A stretch of DNA of 64,000 nucleotides from contig NZ_CP157000.1 of assembly GCF_039905635.1 (NCBI RefSeq), positions 2,542,001 through 2,606,000 on the forward strand, in the 5' to 3' direction. The stretch is from Microbacterium sp. ProA8 (GTDB lineage Bacteria; Actinomycetota; Actinomycetes; Actinomycetales; Microbacteriaceae). Both the position numbers and the translations under genes were made by a program. The notes under the pieces were generated by a model. The model did not search any database. It saw only the letters and a list, made by a program, of their open reading frames with translations, and was not told the origin of the DNA. Shown piece after piece: positions 1-8,066 of the stretch; position 1 is the first letter of the stretch; every line of letters begins with the position of its first letter.

Positions 1-456
1 CTGACGGACTGGAGCTACGGGCAGCTCATGCGGTACCGCGAGGTCGTGGCCACCGGACGCGGGGCCGTCGGCTTCGCGCGTGCCGGCGCCGTCGCGCTCG
101 CGACCGCAGGGTTCGTCGGGGCCCTGTCGTTCCCCCCGACGAGGGCGCTCCTGGATCGAGTGCTGCCTTCACCGGGCTCGGGGCCGAGCAGGGGCGCGAT
201 CGAGCACGGCACGTTCGTCCTCGACGTCGATGCCTACCCCGTCGAGGGCTCACCCAGGCGAACGCGGGTGGCTGCCCCGTACGACCCGGGCTACGGCGGG
301 ACCGGCGTGATGCTCGCCGAGTCGGCGCTGAGTCTCGCCCTCGATGAGCTGAGCGACCGGGCAGGCGTGCTGACCCCGATGGTGGCGATGGGCGAACGGC
401 TGGCTGCCCGCCTGCGGGCTTACGGGTTCACCTTCGAGGTCGGCGAAGTCGACTGA
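1..456 (+). CDS. Saccharopine dehydrogenase-like oxidoreductase, C-terminal part (cut by window start)
   Basis: The frame is open from base 1 to a TGA at 454-456, so only the C-terminal ~151 residues are visible; the true start lies outside the window. A hydrophobic stretch (AGAVALATAGFVGAL) is followed by a segment with the AESALSLALDEL helix and a closing FTFEVGEVD. This tail resembles actinobacterial saccharopine dehydrogenase-family or trans-acting enoyl reductase proteins, where the ESAL helix sits near the C-terminus. The NADP-binding Rossmann domain would be upstream and cannot be checked. The assignment rests on the tail alone and is moderate. Confidence 0.6.
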   Translation: MTDWSYGQLMRYREVVATGRGAVGFARAGAVALATAGFVGALSFPPTRALLDRVLPSPGSGPSRGAIEHGTFVLDVDAYPVEGSPRRTRVAAPYDPGYGGTGVMLAESALSLALDELSDRAGVLTPMVAMGERLAARLRAYGFTFEVGEVD

Positions 457-542
457 GGGGTGCTTCGCCGCGAACGACGCACGACACCGGCGGTCACGTC
501 AAGGGGGTGCGCGCGACATGGCCGCCGCACCAAGGTGAGCGC

Positions 543-764
543 ATGGGCATCCACAACGAGAACCTCCACGTCGCGCTCGACGACGACCGCATCGAGACCA
601 TCGAGCACGTCGTCGCCGAGGTGGAGGACGACATCCACCACGGCCGGGTGTCGGACGACGTCAGCCACGTGCTCGGGCAACGGCTCGAAGCCGCGGGCGT
701 CTCGCTGGCCCCCGAAGCCGTCGACGATCTGGCCGAAGCCATCGAGAACGACGTCTCGCTCTAG
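543..764 (+). CDS. Small acidic hypothetical protein
   Basis: A 73-residue acidic protein (MGIHNENLHVALDDD...). I do not recognise the family. An in-frame ATG at 507 is possible, but ATG 543 is preceded at the right distance by AAGGTGAG (about 532-539), so I chose 543. There is no signal peptide or membrane segment; it is predicted to be helical and rich in Asp, Glu, Val and His. It stands alone, 86 nt after the oxidoreductase. The ribosome site and codon bias make it likely to be a real gene of unknown function. Confidence 0.6.
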   Translation: MGIHNENLHVALDDDRIETIEHVVAEVEDDIHHGRVSDDVSHVLGQRLEAAGVSLAPEAVDDLAEAIENDVSL

Positions 765-902
765 CTCTCGGGAACTGACCGATCACTTCGACATCTCGCA
801 TGCGACCTTGTCATCGTCGCTGTGACGGAGACTGTGCTCTCGCCTCGGTCCCGACGCGGATCCCACAGCGGATAAGTCAGCGTCCGGGCATCTCGGTCGG
901 CG

Positions 903-1433
903 TCAGGTGGAGGTCGGCTCGACTGCGAGCCAGGCGTTGATCTTCCGCGACGCGAGCGCCGTCGCCTCCCTCGTTCCCGTCGTCACGCCGAGAGGGAATC
1001 TCCGTCGCTCAGGGTTGCTCGGCGACAGCCAGACTGCGAAGGGTGCCGCATCAGTGCCTTGCCCCGAAAAGAACCCGTCGCTCATACGCATCACACCGGG
1101 AAGCGCTTCGGCCGCCGAGAGCTCGCCGCGCTCGAACGTCCGCGTGCGCCACCACGACACGACGATGAGCGCATCCCTCGTCAGGGTGAGCCCATACCGC
1201 CGGGAGCGGAACACCGCCGACAACACGATCGGCGCCATCAGCACAGCAGCCAGCAAGGCAAGAATCGGCAACCGGACCGGTGTCTCGGCCCCAAAAGTCA
1301 CCTCGACCCCCTGCGTGAACATCGACACCAGGATCAGCACGATGCACAGCAGCGCCACTGCCGCCAACACGCTCGCGGTTCGTCGTACCCGCCTGCGCTG
1401 AAAGGAGCCGAGCTCGGCGATGGGACCGAGCAT
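903..1433 (-). CDS. Membrane protein of unknown function with PH-like C-terminal part
   Basis: Starting at ATG 1433 gives 176 residues: MLGPIAELGSF, a basic RRRVRR patch, and two membrane segments (about residues 20-43 and 55-75, VLAAVALLCIVLILVSMF and LPILALLAAVLMAPIVLSAV). The remaining ~100 residues are a soluble domain with the YGLTLTRDALIVVSWWRTRTFE pattern seen in short bacterial PH-like membrane proteins. A GTG at 1454, seven codons upstream, is an alternative start; neither has a strong ribosome site. Function is unknown. It ends 138 nt from the preceding plus-strand gene, so the two converge. Confidence 0.6.
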   Translation of the reverse strand: MLGPIAELGSFQRRRVRRTASVLAAVALLCIVLILVSMFTQGVEVTFGAETPVRLPILALLAAVLMAPIVLSAVFRSRRYGLTLTRDALIVVSWWRTRTFERGELSAAEALPGVMRMSDGFFSGQGTDAAPFAVWLSPSNPERRRFPLGVTTGTREATALASRKINAWLAVEPTST

Positions 1434-1603
1434 GTCGAAAGCTGTGGCGGGCACCCGCCCATCATCGCGGACCGAGAGCAACAGCACCCGTCGCCTGTGG
1501 ACGATCTGTCTCGCGGGCCGGGCGAAGGAATCTTCTCGGGCAGTCGAGCAGCACCGGCGGATCCGCCCGCGCGGGTGCGAATGCCCGCCAGTCCCGCGCG
1601 CGC

Positions 1604-1855
1604 CTAGTGTGCACAGACTTCGAACACCGCTCGCCCATCCACGCAAGGATGCGCAGCTGTCGGCGGCAATGCAGAGGCTGATGTTCGAACCCGGGATCCT
1701 CTCGGCAGAAGACGGCGGATGCGGTCGATGAGTCTCGGTCGATCGATGGTCGGTGCGTCTGGAAGCGCACTGAGCATGACGCTTCCGTCATATCGGCGCC
1801 CGTCATCGGTCGACATGGCCGCGAGCGCGGCACCCAGACCAGCGAGATTGTCCAT
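1604..1855 (-). CDS. Short ORF with strong ribosome site; possible gene remnant
   Basis: ATG 1855 is preceded on the minus strand by GCAGGAGGGGTTTACC, an excellent ribosome site, which argues that translation begins here. The first ~45 residues (MDNLAGLGAALAAMS..., then PRLIDRIRRLLPR) have ordinary actinobacterial character and faintly recall the N-terminus of wax ester/DGAT acyltransferases. After LLPRGSRVR the reading becomes atypical and stops at 83 residues, as though the frame or the rest of the gene had been lost. It may be a truncated gene or a genuine small protein. It is divergent from the CGNR regulator and shares its upstream region. Confidence 0.35.
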   Translation of the reverse strand: MDNLAGLGAALAAMSTDDGRRYDGSVMLSALPDAPTIDRPRLIDRIRRLLPRGSRVRTSASALPPTAAHPCVDGRAVFEVCAH

Positions 1856-1875
1856 GGTAAACCCCTCCTGCTCCC

Positions 1876-1907
1876 TGTTTCCAGCAAACGTGCTTATAGT
1901 GGAAACA
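1876..1907. promoter_or_regulatory. Perfect inverted repeat in the divergent upstream region (possible operator)
   Basis: TGTTTCCA (1876-1883) and TGGAAACA (1900-1907) form a perfect 8-bp inverted repeat with a 16-nt spacer. A TATAGT hexamer (1895-1900), a good -10 box for the rightward CGNR gene, ends at the first base of the right arm. A dimeric repressor bound here would cover the core promoter. The spacing and position suggest an operator rather than a terminator; autoregulation by the CGNR protein is a guess. Confidence 0.45.
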
Positions 1908-1947
1908 CTAGAGAGGACCTCCGACATCGGCCCGACGAGAGGTAGGG

Positions 1948-2580
1948 ATGCACGCATCGGATGACGTGACCCGGATGCGTCTGGTCGGCGGCAACCTGGG
2001 GCTGGACTTCATCAACACACGCACCGGACCACCGCAGGGCGACCCCGTCGATGACCTGCTCGACGGATATGCCGGCTTGGTGGCGTGGGCGGCTTATGCG
2101 GGAGTCGTCTCGAAGAACGCGGCAGCCCGCCTGCGCCGCCTGGCACATGAGGACCCGCCTGCCGCGGACGCCGCGTTCGCCCGATCGCGGGGCATTCGAG
2201 ACGACCTCGACGAGGTGTTCCGCGCACTCGTTGAAGGCCGCGAGGCTGATGATCTGGTGCTGCGCAGACTTCGCGAAGACGAATCAGAGGCGCTCCGAAG
2301 CGCGCGACTGCGGCCCGGGGCTGTCTTCGCCTGGACGTGGGACGAGGACCGATCCCTCGCCGGCCCGCTGTGGCCTGTCGTCCATGAGGCGATCCGCCTT
2401 CTGCTCACCGGCCCGCTCGACCGGATCAAGCAGTGTGGCGGATGTCGCTATCTGTTCCTCGACGAGAGCCGCAACCACGCCCGGCGGTGGTGCAGCATGG
2501 AGGACTGCGGCACCGACGAGAAGATCCGACGCTACGTCACCACTCGTCGGGCTGCGCGGGAACTGCGCACCCTCGGATAG
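1948..2580 (+). CDS. CGNR zinc-finger family transcriptional regulator (ABATE domain)
   Basis: A 210-residue protein with the two-part CGNR-family layout. The N-terminal ABATE-type domain begins with RLVGGNLGLDFINT. The C-terminal zinc finger runs RIKQCGGCRYLFLDESRN then RRWCSMEDCGTDEKIRRY, giving four Cys in a CxxC...CxxxxC pattern. The usual CGNR signature reads CGTD here, so two of the four signature residues differ while the cysteines remain. The start is ATG 1948 after GAGAGGTAGGG. Such proteins are presumed DNA-binding regulators; the target is unknown. The inverted repeat and -10 box at 1876-1907 lie just upstream. Confidence 0.85.
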   Translation: MHASDDVTRMRLVGGNLGLDFINTRTGPPQGDPVDDLLDGYAGLVAWAAYAGVVSKNAAARLRRLAHEDPPAADAAFARSRGIRDDLDEVFRALVEGREADDLVLRRLREDESEALRSARLRPGAVFAWTWDEDRSLAGPLWPVVHEAIRLLLTGPLDRIKQCGGCRYLFLDESRNHARRWCSMEDCGTDEKIRRYVTTRRAARELRTLG

Positions 2581-2666
2581 GGGGAACGCGGTCTCGGGCT
2601 CGTCCTTCCGTTGCGAGGCGAGCTGCTCGATGATGACGTCACCCGTCTGTGGACGATTCGAACGAA

Positions 2667-2708
2667 AAGGGCCCGAGATCCGCGTGGTTACGCGGCTCTC
2701 GGACCCTC
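2667..2708. terminator. Hairpin between the CGNR gene and ssrA, probably a bidirectional terminator
   Basis: AAGGGCCCGAGATCCGCG (2667-2684) pairs with CGCGGCTCTCGGACCCTCT (2691-2708) around a TGGTTA loop, with about two mismatched or wobble pairs. It has A-rich and T-rich flanks (CGAAAAGG on the left, CTCTTCT on the right). It lies between two convergent transcripts and could end both. Confidence 0.6.
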
Positions 2709-2726
2709 TTCTGTGACAGCGGTACG

Positions 2727-3094
2727 TGGAGATGGGGGGAATCGAACCCCCGTCCATCGCTGAGTAACTGCGGTTTCTCCGGGCGCAGTCTGTGAAAGCG
2801 TTCTACTCGGCTCCGACCTTTGTCACAGACACCTAAGTCGACGAGCCCATCCTGATAAGAGTCCCGCGTGACGCTCAGGCGACGTCACGCAGCAAGATCC
2901 CTAGATGACGCCAATACCCGTGACGGGATCAGTCACGGATTGACGGCGTCGGGCTCGCTGCTCAGGCAGCGAGGGCGAACGCGGACTGCTTCTTTTCGGC
3001 AGTTATTGGTTTGCAAGGAGCGTTTACGAGATAACCCTGCATCCTCGGCCCGCTTCACGCAGATTCGCAGGCGATGTCGAAACCGATCATCCCC
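2727..3094 (-). ncRNA. ssrA: Transfer-messenger RNA (tmRNA)
   Basis: On the minus strand the 5' end reads GGGGATGATCGGTTTCGACA, the typical tmRNA start, and the 3' end carries the T-arm GGGGGTTCGATTCCCCC followed by CATCTCC and discriminator A. GGGGATG pairs with CATCTCC to form the 7-bp acceptor stem. CCA is not encoded; ACG follows instead, so it would be added after transcription. The length is 368 nt. The tag reading frame is at 2962-3000. The partner SmpB is encoded 16 kb away at 18726-19202. The RNA rescues stalled ribosomes and tags the incomplete protein for proteolysis. Confidence 0.95.
2962..3000 (-). other. tmRNA tag-peptide reading frame (AEKKQSAFALAA)
   Basis: Within ssrA, on the minus strand, GCC at 3000-2998 opens a frame reading AEKKQSAFALAA then TGA (2964-2962). 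The ...FALAA end is the standard actinobacterial degradation tag recognised by ClpXP-type proteases. The bases before the resume codon (AATAACT) are comparable to the UAGUC element of other tmRNAs. The frame is also open upstream (KPIT), so the exact resume codon is an inference. Confidence 0.75.
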
Positions 3095-3338
3095 GTGTCC
3101 TCGAATCGAGGTGGTTCCTTCTCGCGAAGGGCCGCTGTCACACTGTGGAGTTGCCAACACCCGGGCGCCGAAGCATCCGAGCACATCAGAATACAACGGA
3201 TGCCGCTCCCCCGCCATTCCCGGCGGAAACGGATGGTCGGTGAGCGCGTTCCGCGACAGGGGCCGGGTTGTCAAGGCCCGTGCGAGACCGCGCCGGTGAT
3301 GGTCGGCTGAGGCCACCCACCTAAGGAGTGAGATCGAG

Positions 3339-3848
3339 ATGTCGCAGAACACCCCCCAGCAGCGCGCCAAGCAGCCCCGGTCGGCTCTCGCCGGGCCTTA
3401 CGGGCACCCCTTCCACCCCATCCTCGTGACCATCCCGATCGGCGCATGGGTGGCGAGCATCGTCTTCGACATCATCGGGCTGGTCTCGGACGACCCCGCG
3501 CCGTACGTGCAGGGCGCCTGGATCCTCATCGTCATCGGCCTCGTCGGCGCCGTGCTCGCCGCCGTCTGGGGCTTCCTCGACTACTTGCAGCTCGGCCGCG
3601 GCACCGACGCGCGGAGGACCGCGACGATCCACATGGCACTCAACCTCGGCGTCACCGTGCTGTTCCTCATCAACCTTCTCGTGCGGCTGTCGGCCGACGA
3701 CCAGGACGAAGTCAGCATCGTCGGATTCATCCTCAGCATCGTCGGTCTCGCAGCCCTCGGCGTGTCGGGATGGCTCGGCGGCAAGCTCGCCTACCACTAC
3801 GGCGTGCGGGTCGCTGACGAGCGCACCCAGATGGACGGCTTCCGCTGA
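3339..3848 (+). CDS. DUF2231-type integral membrane protein
   Basis: A 169-residue protein. A hydrophilic N-terminus leads into GPYGHPFHPILVTIPIG, the typical opening of DUF2231 proteins (conserved HP..HPxLV..P). Four membrane helices follow (about residues 30-48, 62-82, 98-118 and 126-146). The C-terminus is hydrophilic. The start at ATG 3339 has AAGGAGTGAGATCGAG before it, a clear ribosome site. Function is unknown; the His residues of the HPFHP motif could bind metal or heme. It converges with the SDR gene 12 nt away. Confidence 0.8.
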   Translation: MSQNTPQQRAKQPRSALAGPYGHPFHPILVTIPIGAWVASIVFDIIGLVSDDPAPYVQGAWILIVIGLVGAVLAAVWGFLDYLQLGRGTDARRTATIHMALNLGVTVLFLINLLVRLSADDQDEVSIVGFILSIVGLAALGVSGWLGGKLAYHYGVRVADERTQMDGFR

Positions 3849-3860
3849 ACCCGGCTCGGA

Positions 3861-4835
3861 TCAGGCGCTGAGCGAGGCGCCGGCCCAGCGGCGGCGCTGC
3901 GACAACACGATCGCGACGAGGCCGGCGGCGACCGCGCCGATCGCCACGGGACCGCGGCGCGACCGCCAACCTCCCGTCGCTGGGCTTGCCGAAGACGGCG
4001 GGTCGAACACCGTGCCCGTCGTCACGTCGGCGCCCTCGCCACGCAGTTCCACGTTGTCCATCAGCCACCCCGCCATCCCGTCGTAGACGGGCGGTGCGAA
4101 GCGATGCACCGGAAGCACGACCGTCTGCGACCGGCCGACGAACACGGCGTGACGCCGGCGATGCGGCGCCCTCACGATGGCACGCGCCACCCGCGTGGGC
4201 GACGACGCCGGGGGCAACGGGTGGACGTGCCGCGTGGTGACGTTGGCCGCGTGCTGGTAGATCGGGGTGTCGATCGTTCCCGGCAGCACGACGCGCACGC
4301 GGATGCCGGTACCGCGAAGTTCTTGCCGCAGCGACTCGGCGAAGCCGAGCAGACCCCATTTGCTCGTGACGTACGGCGAGATGGCCGGCGACCCGACGCG
4401 CGAGTAGAGCGAGCCGACCATGACGAGCGCGCCGGAGTCCTGGCGCCGGAAATACGGCAGCACCGCACGTGCCCCGTGCACCTGGCCCATGAGGTTCGTC
4501 TCGAGCACCTGCCGGAACATCTTGGACGGCAGATGCTCGAAGGCGCCGTAGGCGAAGACGCCCGCATTGCCGACCCACACATCGATGCGGCCGTACTCGC
4601 TGTGGGCGGCCGCGGCGAGCGCGCGCACCTGGCCTTCGTGCGACACGTCGGTCGGCACGACCAGCGCCACCGCACCCAGGGCCCGGCACTCCTCTGCCAC
4701 GGCCTCGAGTGCGTCCTTGCTGCGCGACGCGAGCACGAGCCGCGCACCCTTCTTGGCGTACATCCGCGCCGTCGCACGGCCGATTCCGCTCGATGCGCCC
4801 GTGATGACCACGACGTGCGCGGCTGCCCGGCTCAT
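3861..4835 (-). CDS. SDR-family oxidoreductase with C-terminal membrane segment
   Basis: A 324-residue classical short-chain dehydrogenase. The nucleotide-binding motif TGASSGIG is at residues 12-19, GNAG at about 89-92, and the catalytic Ser142, Tyr155 and Lys159 (SPYVTSKWG) are present. A PGTIDTP segment follows. After about residue 240 the chain extends beyond the SDR core and ends with a basic stretch, a hydrophobic helix (VAIGAVAAGLVAIVL) and RRRR, so the enzyme may be tethered to the membrane. The substrate cannot be inferred. Its ATG overlaps the upstream gene's stop (ATGA), so the two are translationally coupled. Confidence 0.85.
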   Translation of the reverse strand: MSRAAAHVVVITGASSGIGRATARMYAKKGARLVLASRSKDALEAVAEECRALGAVALVVPTDVSHEGQVRALAAAAHSEYGRIDVWVGNAGVFAYGAFEHLPSKMFRQVLETNLMGQVHGARAVLPYFRRQDSGALVMVGSLYSRVGSPAISPYVTSKWGLLGFAESLRQELRGTGIRVRVVLPGTIDTPIYQHAANVTTRHVHPLPPASSPTRVARAIVRAPHRRRHAVFVGRSQTVVLPVHRFAPPVYDGMAGWLMDNVELRGEGADVTTGTVFDPPSSASPATGGWRSRRGPVAIGAVAAGLVAIVLSQRRRWAGASLSA

Positions 4836-5125
4836 GGGGCCTCGAGCGACGAGCGACCGGGCAGGTTGAGCTCGCCGGGATCGACATCGACGTCTCCGGT
4901 ATCGTCCGGGCCGCCCGTGCCGGGGACGGCTCGCACGTCGCCGGGATCGATGTCGGCATCAACCGTGTCGGGCAGGGGATCGGCCTGCTTCTCCTGCGTC
5001 TCGCTCTCACTCGCGGGGCTGTAGCTCATGTCCTTGCGCAGCGACTCCTGCTCCGACAGCGGGCTCAGCCGCGACTCGGCGGGTCGTGATGACGCGGCGT
5101 CGGGATTCTCGTGTTGCGGGTCCAT
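4832..5125 (-). CDS. Acidic hypothetical protein, coupled to the SDR gene
   Basis: A 97-residue, very acidic, Pro- and Ser-rich protein with no membrane segment, probably disordered. It contains repeated D(A/V)D(I/V)DPG(D/E) motifs (DADIDPGDVRA and DVDVDPGELNL). An upstream in-frame ATG at 5188 exists, but ATG 5125 (MDPQHENPD) fits the composition better. It overlaps the SDR start by 4 nt (ATGA). I do not recognise the family. Confidence 0.55.
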   Translation of the reverse strand: MDPQHENPDAASSRPAESRLSPLSEQESLRKDMSYSPASESETQEKQADPLPDTVDADIDPGDVRAVPGTGGPDDTGDVDVDPGELNLPGRSSLEAP

Positions 5126-5287
5126 GCAGCGACGGTAGGCGGCATCCGTTCCTGCGGTCGTCCCCCTTGACATCCCCGCGCAGCGCACGCCGAGCCCATC
5201 GCGTCGCGACGAGCGACGCGCGACATCCTCAATCGCCGGGCCTCGGCCTGCGGCGCCTCCGGAGGGTCATCGACGCGGTATCGCACG

Positions 5288-6793
5288 CTACGGCCGCGCT
5301 GCCCCCACGGAGCCTGTCGCCCGCGGCGAAAGGTCCGGAAGCGCCCGGATGCCGAACTGATTGCGCAGCGCACTCAGCGCGGCGAACCAGCCGGGCAGAC
5401 CCGTGACGCCGGGGCCGGGAGCTGCGGACGCGGAGGCGAGGTAGACGCCGGGAATCGGCGTGCGCCACGGGTCGGGGCTCAGCACCGGGCGACGAACGAG
5501 CTGCCAGAGGCTGGGAGCGCCGGCGGCGATGTCACCGCCGGGATAGTTCGGGTTGTGCCGCTCGACCTCGCGCGCCGTGCGTGAGCTCGCCGCGAGGATC
5601 GTGTCGCGGAAGCCGGGGGCGAACCGCTCGATCTGCGCGGTGACCGCTTCGCGGCGGTCGACCGCACTCCCGGCGGGCACGTGGGTGTACGTCCACAGGG
5701 TGTGCTTGCCCGCCGGGGCCCGGGTCGTGTCGAACAGCGACGGCTGCGACACCAGCACGTAGGGGCGTTCGGGCAGGCGACCGCGGTTCACCTGATTCTC
5801 GGCATCCGCCACCTCCGCACGTGTGCCGCCGAGATGCACCGTGCCCGCGCGGCGCAGCTCGGCGTGCGTCCACGGGACGGGGTCGCTGAGCGCGAAGTCG
5901 ACCTTGGCGACGCCGTCCCCGTACCGGAAGCGCTGCAGCGCCCGCCGGTAGCGGGCGGGCATCGCGTCGCCGGCCAGCCGGATGAGCGCCTTGGGTGTCA
6001 CATCGAGGAGAGTGGCGGTGGCGTCGGGCAGCGCGTCGAGCGCTGTCACCTCGTGGTCGACGACGAGTTCCCCGCCGTGCGCGCGCAGATCGTCGACCAT
6101 CGCATCGATGATCGCCTGGCTGCCGCCGATCGGGATGGGCCAGCCGCGCGCGTGCGCATAGGCGGTGAGCGCCAGCCCCGCGCCGGCGGCGGGGACGCTC
6201 GGCATCGACAGGATCGTGTGCGCGGCGACACCGGTCAGCATGGCGGGAGCGACGTCTTGCCGGAAGCGCAGATTCCACGCTGGGCTTCCCTGCTCGAGCG
6301 CGCGCAGGCCGAACGAGACCGCAGTCGGGATGTCGCTCGGAATGCGCACCAGGGGCGACCCGGTGAATTCCGCGACGCGCGTCGAGTGCTCGACGAGCGG
6401 GCGCATCAACTGGGCGTATGCCAGCGCGTCGGGGCCGAGCGCCTCGGCGGTGCGCCCCAGATCGTGGTAGGCGACACCCGCATGGCGTTCGTCGAGCGGG
6501 TGCGCGAACGAGACGTCGGGCGTCACGAACTCCACGCGCTCACGCAGACCGAACTCGCGGAAGAACCGCGACTCGAAGGCCATCGGGTGCACCGCAGAGC
6601 ACACATCGTGGTGGAACCCCGGCAGCGTCAGCTCCCGTGTGGCCGCCCCGCCGCCGGGCCGGTCGGCGCGTTCGTACACCCGCACGCGCAATCCCGCGCG
6701 GGCAAGGGTGACGGCGGCGGCGAGACCGTTGGGGCCGGCCCCCACCACGACGGCGTCGAGATCGCCGCCGCCGCGCCTGGGGCGGGTGTTCAC
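5288..6793 (-). CDS. NAD(P)/FAD-dependent oxidoreductase of the phytoene desaturase type
   Basis: A 501-residue flavoprotein. The dinucleotide fold is at the N-terminus ([21 protein letters not shown], then [14 protein letters not shown]). The end has a second FAD motif ([24 protein letters not shown]), as in CrtI/PDS-like amine oxidoreductases. No other carotenoid gene is nearby, so the substrate is unknown; many actinobacterial members of this group are not carotenoid enzymes. Translation starts at GTG 6793, overlapping the stop of the SRPBCC gene as GTGA. The two therefore form a coupled operon. Confidence 0.8.
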   Translation of the reverse strand: MNTRPRRGGGDLDAVVVGAGPNGLAAAVTLARAGLRVRVYERADRPGGGAATRELTLPGFHHDVCSAVHPMAFESRFFREFGLRERVEFVTPDVSFAHPLDERHAGVAYHDLGRTAEALGPDALAYAQLMRPLVEHSTRVAEFTGSPLVRIPSDIPTAVSFGLRALEQGSPAWNLRFRQDVAPAMLTGVAAHTILSMPSVPAAGAGLALTAYAHARGWPIPIGGSQAIIDAMVDDLRAHGGELVVDHEVTALDALPDATATLLDVTPKALIRLAGDAMPARYRRALQRFRYGDGVAKVDFALSDPVPWTHAELRRAGTVHLGGTRAEVADAENQVNRGRLPERPYVLVSQPSLFDTTRAPAGKHTLWTYTHVPAGSAVDRREAVTAQIERFAPGFRDTILAASSRTAREVERHNPNYPGGDIAAGAPSLWQLVRRPVLSPDPWRTPIPGVYLASASAAPGPGVTGLPGWFAALSALRNQFGIRALPDLSPRATGSVGAARP

Positions 6794-7752
6794 GGTGACG
6801 GCGCCTCGGTCCCGGCGGATTCGCTCGCCACGGGCGGGTCTCCGGTGGGCGTGCCCGCGGTGGGCTTGGCTCCGGCCGGCTTGGCCCCGGCGGTCTTGGC
6901 TCCTGTGGGCTTGGCGCCGCTGCGTGACGGCTTGGGCGCGGGGTCGGATGCCGCGTCCGCCGCCGACTCACCGGGCTTCGGGGTGTCGGGAGCGAGGGGC
7001 TCCGACTCCCCCGCGCCGGCCAGGGGGTTCCATGAGTCCTCGAGGTCGAGCGGCTGTCCTGTCGCGTCAGCCTGCTCCACGCCGTCGGTGCTCGTGACCG
7101 GAGCAGGCTCGGGCTCCGTGGCGTTCGTCGACATCGCACCCTCCGTTCCACCGGTGCCGGACACGGCGTCGGCGAGCTCATCTCCCTGCAGTTTGGCAGC
7201 ATCCGCGGGGTCGGCACTCGCCGATGCGGCCGTGGCGGCGCGAGCCCCGGCATCCGTGTGGTGCTCCTCGCCGGTGTCGGCCATCTCCTTCTCGGCCGTC
7301 GTCGCCTCGAGGCGGCCGGCGGCCCTCCCTTCGGCGAGGTACGCGAGCCGGTGCAGGGTCTCGTCGTTGCGCCAGTGCAGGGGGATGTCGAGCAGCTGCT
7401 GCGGGATGAACCGGCCCGGTCCCGCGATCGCCTCCTCCTGGATGCGCACGACGCAGCCGTCTCCGCGCGTCTTGACGTCGATGGTCACGCGCGCCTCGCC
7501 GATCGGCCAGCCGCGCGCCCGCATCACCATCATCCGCGACGGGATGAACTCCTCCACCACCGTCTTGTCGTCGATGAGCGCCGGCCAGACTCCGAACGAG
7601 TGATGCAGCTCTGCGCCCGCCATCGGCCACGTCTCGTCGACCTCTCGCATACGGGACGCCCCGACGACCCACGACGGATACAGCCAACCGTCGCTCAGCA
7701 CCTCGAACACGTCCTCGGGTGTGCAGTGCAGCACCCTCACATTGCGGGACAT
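6790..7752 (-). CDS. SRPBCC-family protein with long Ala/Pro/Lys-rich C-terminal tail
   Basis: A 320-residue protein. Residues 1-~145 are an SRPBCC (START-like) domain: [34 protein letters not shown] and the closing helix [17 protein letters not shown]. Such domains bind hydrophobic ligands in an internal cavity. The rest is low-complexity and ends in [19 protein letters not shown] repeats like histone H1-type tails. ATG 7752 is chosen because GGAGGAG lies 8 nt upstream. The gene is coupled (GTGA) to the FAD oxidoreductase, so the two may act on one lipophilic compound. Confidence 0.8.
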   Translation of the reverse strand: MSRNVRVLHCTPEDVFEVLSDGWLYPSWVVGASRMREVDETWPMAGAELHHSFGVWPALIDDKTVVEEFIPSRMMVMRARGWPIGEARVTIDVKTRGDGCVVRIQEEAIAGPGRFIPQQLLDIPLHWRNDETLHRLAYLAEGRAAGRLEATTAEKEMADTGEEHHTDAGARAATAASASADPADAAKLQGDELADAVSGTGGTEGAMSTNATEPEPAPVTSTDGVEQADATGQPLDLEDSWNPLAGAGESEPLAPDTPKPGESAADAASDPAPKPSRSGAKPTGAKTAGAKPAGAKPTAGTPTGDPPVASESAGTEAPSP

Positions 7753-8066
7753 CGCGTCGCTCCTCCGCCGTCGTGGGTCCGTGCGGACGACGATAGAACA
7801 GGCCGCGTCGGCCATGGAGCGGGTTGCGCCGAGACCGATCGTGTGCCATCCCGCGCCGATGTCATGATCACGGACGCCTCGTCCCGACCGTCGGCGGTGG
7901 CCTCGCCACCGGGGCGCGACAATCACCCCTCCCAGCGTGCACATGGTACGCCCGAGATCCCGATTCGTAAACAGGTCAGTCGGCTTCGAGGTCGGCGGGC
8001 TACCCTGTCGCCTCCCAACGACAACGTCGGGCTCCCTCGCCGGCCCGGCGGAGGAGGACACCCATC
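7753..8066. promoter_or_regulatory. Divergent intergenic region upstream of the SRPBCC and repeat-protein genes
   Basis: A 314-nt stretch with no convincing ORF. A TACCCT hexamer (about 8001-8006) could be the -10 box of the rightward operon, giving a leader of about 55 nt. The leader ends in GGCGGAGGAGGACACCCATC, a very strong ribosome site for ATG 8067. I see no riboswitch fold or clear operator palindrome. Confidence 0.35.

Noticed and set aside
3095..3338. Additional gene between ssrA and the DUF2231 gene
   Set aside because: Frames here have no ribosome site or recognisable protein; a short CCTCGA/TCGAGG palindrome near 3099 is too small to interpret.
6790..6960. Histone H1-like protein from the AKP repeats
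   Set aside because: The repeats form only the tail of an SRPBCC-domain protein.
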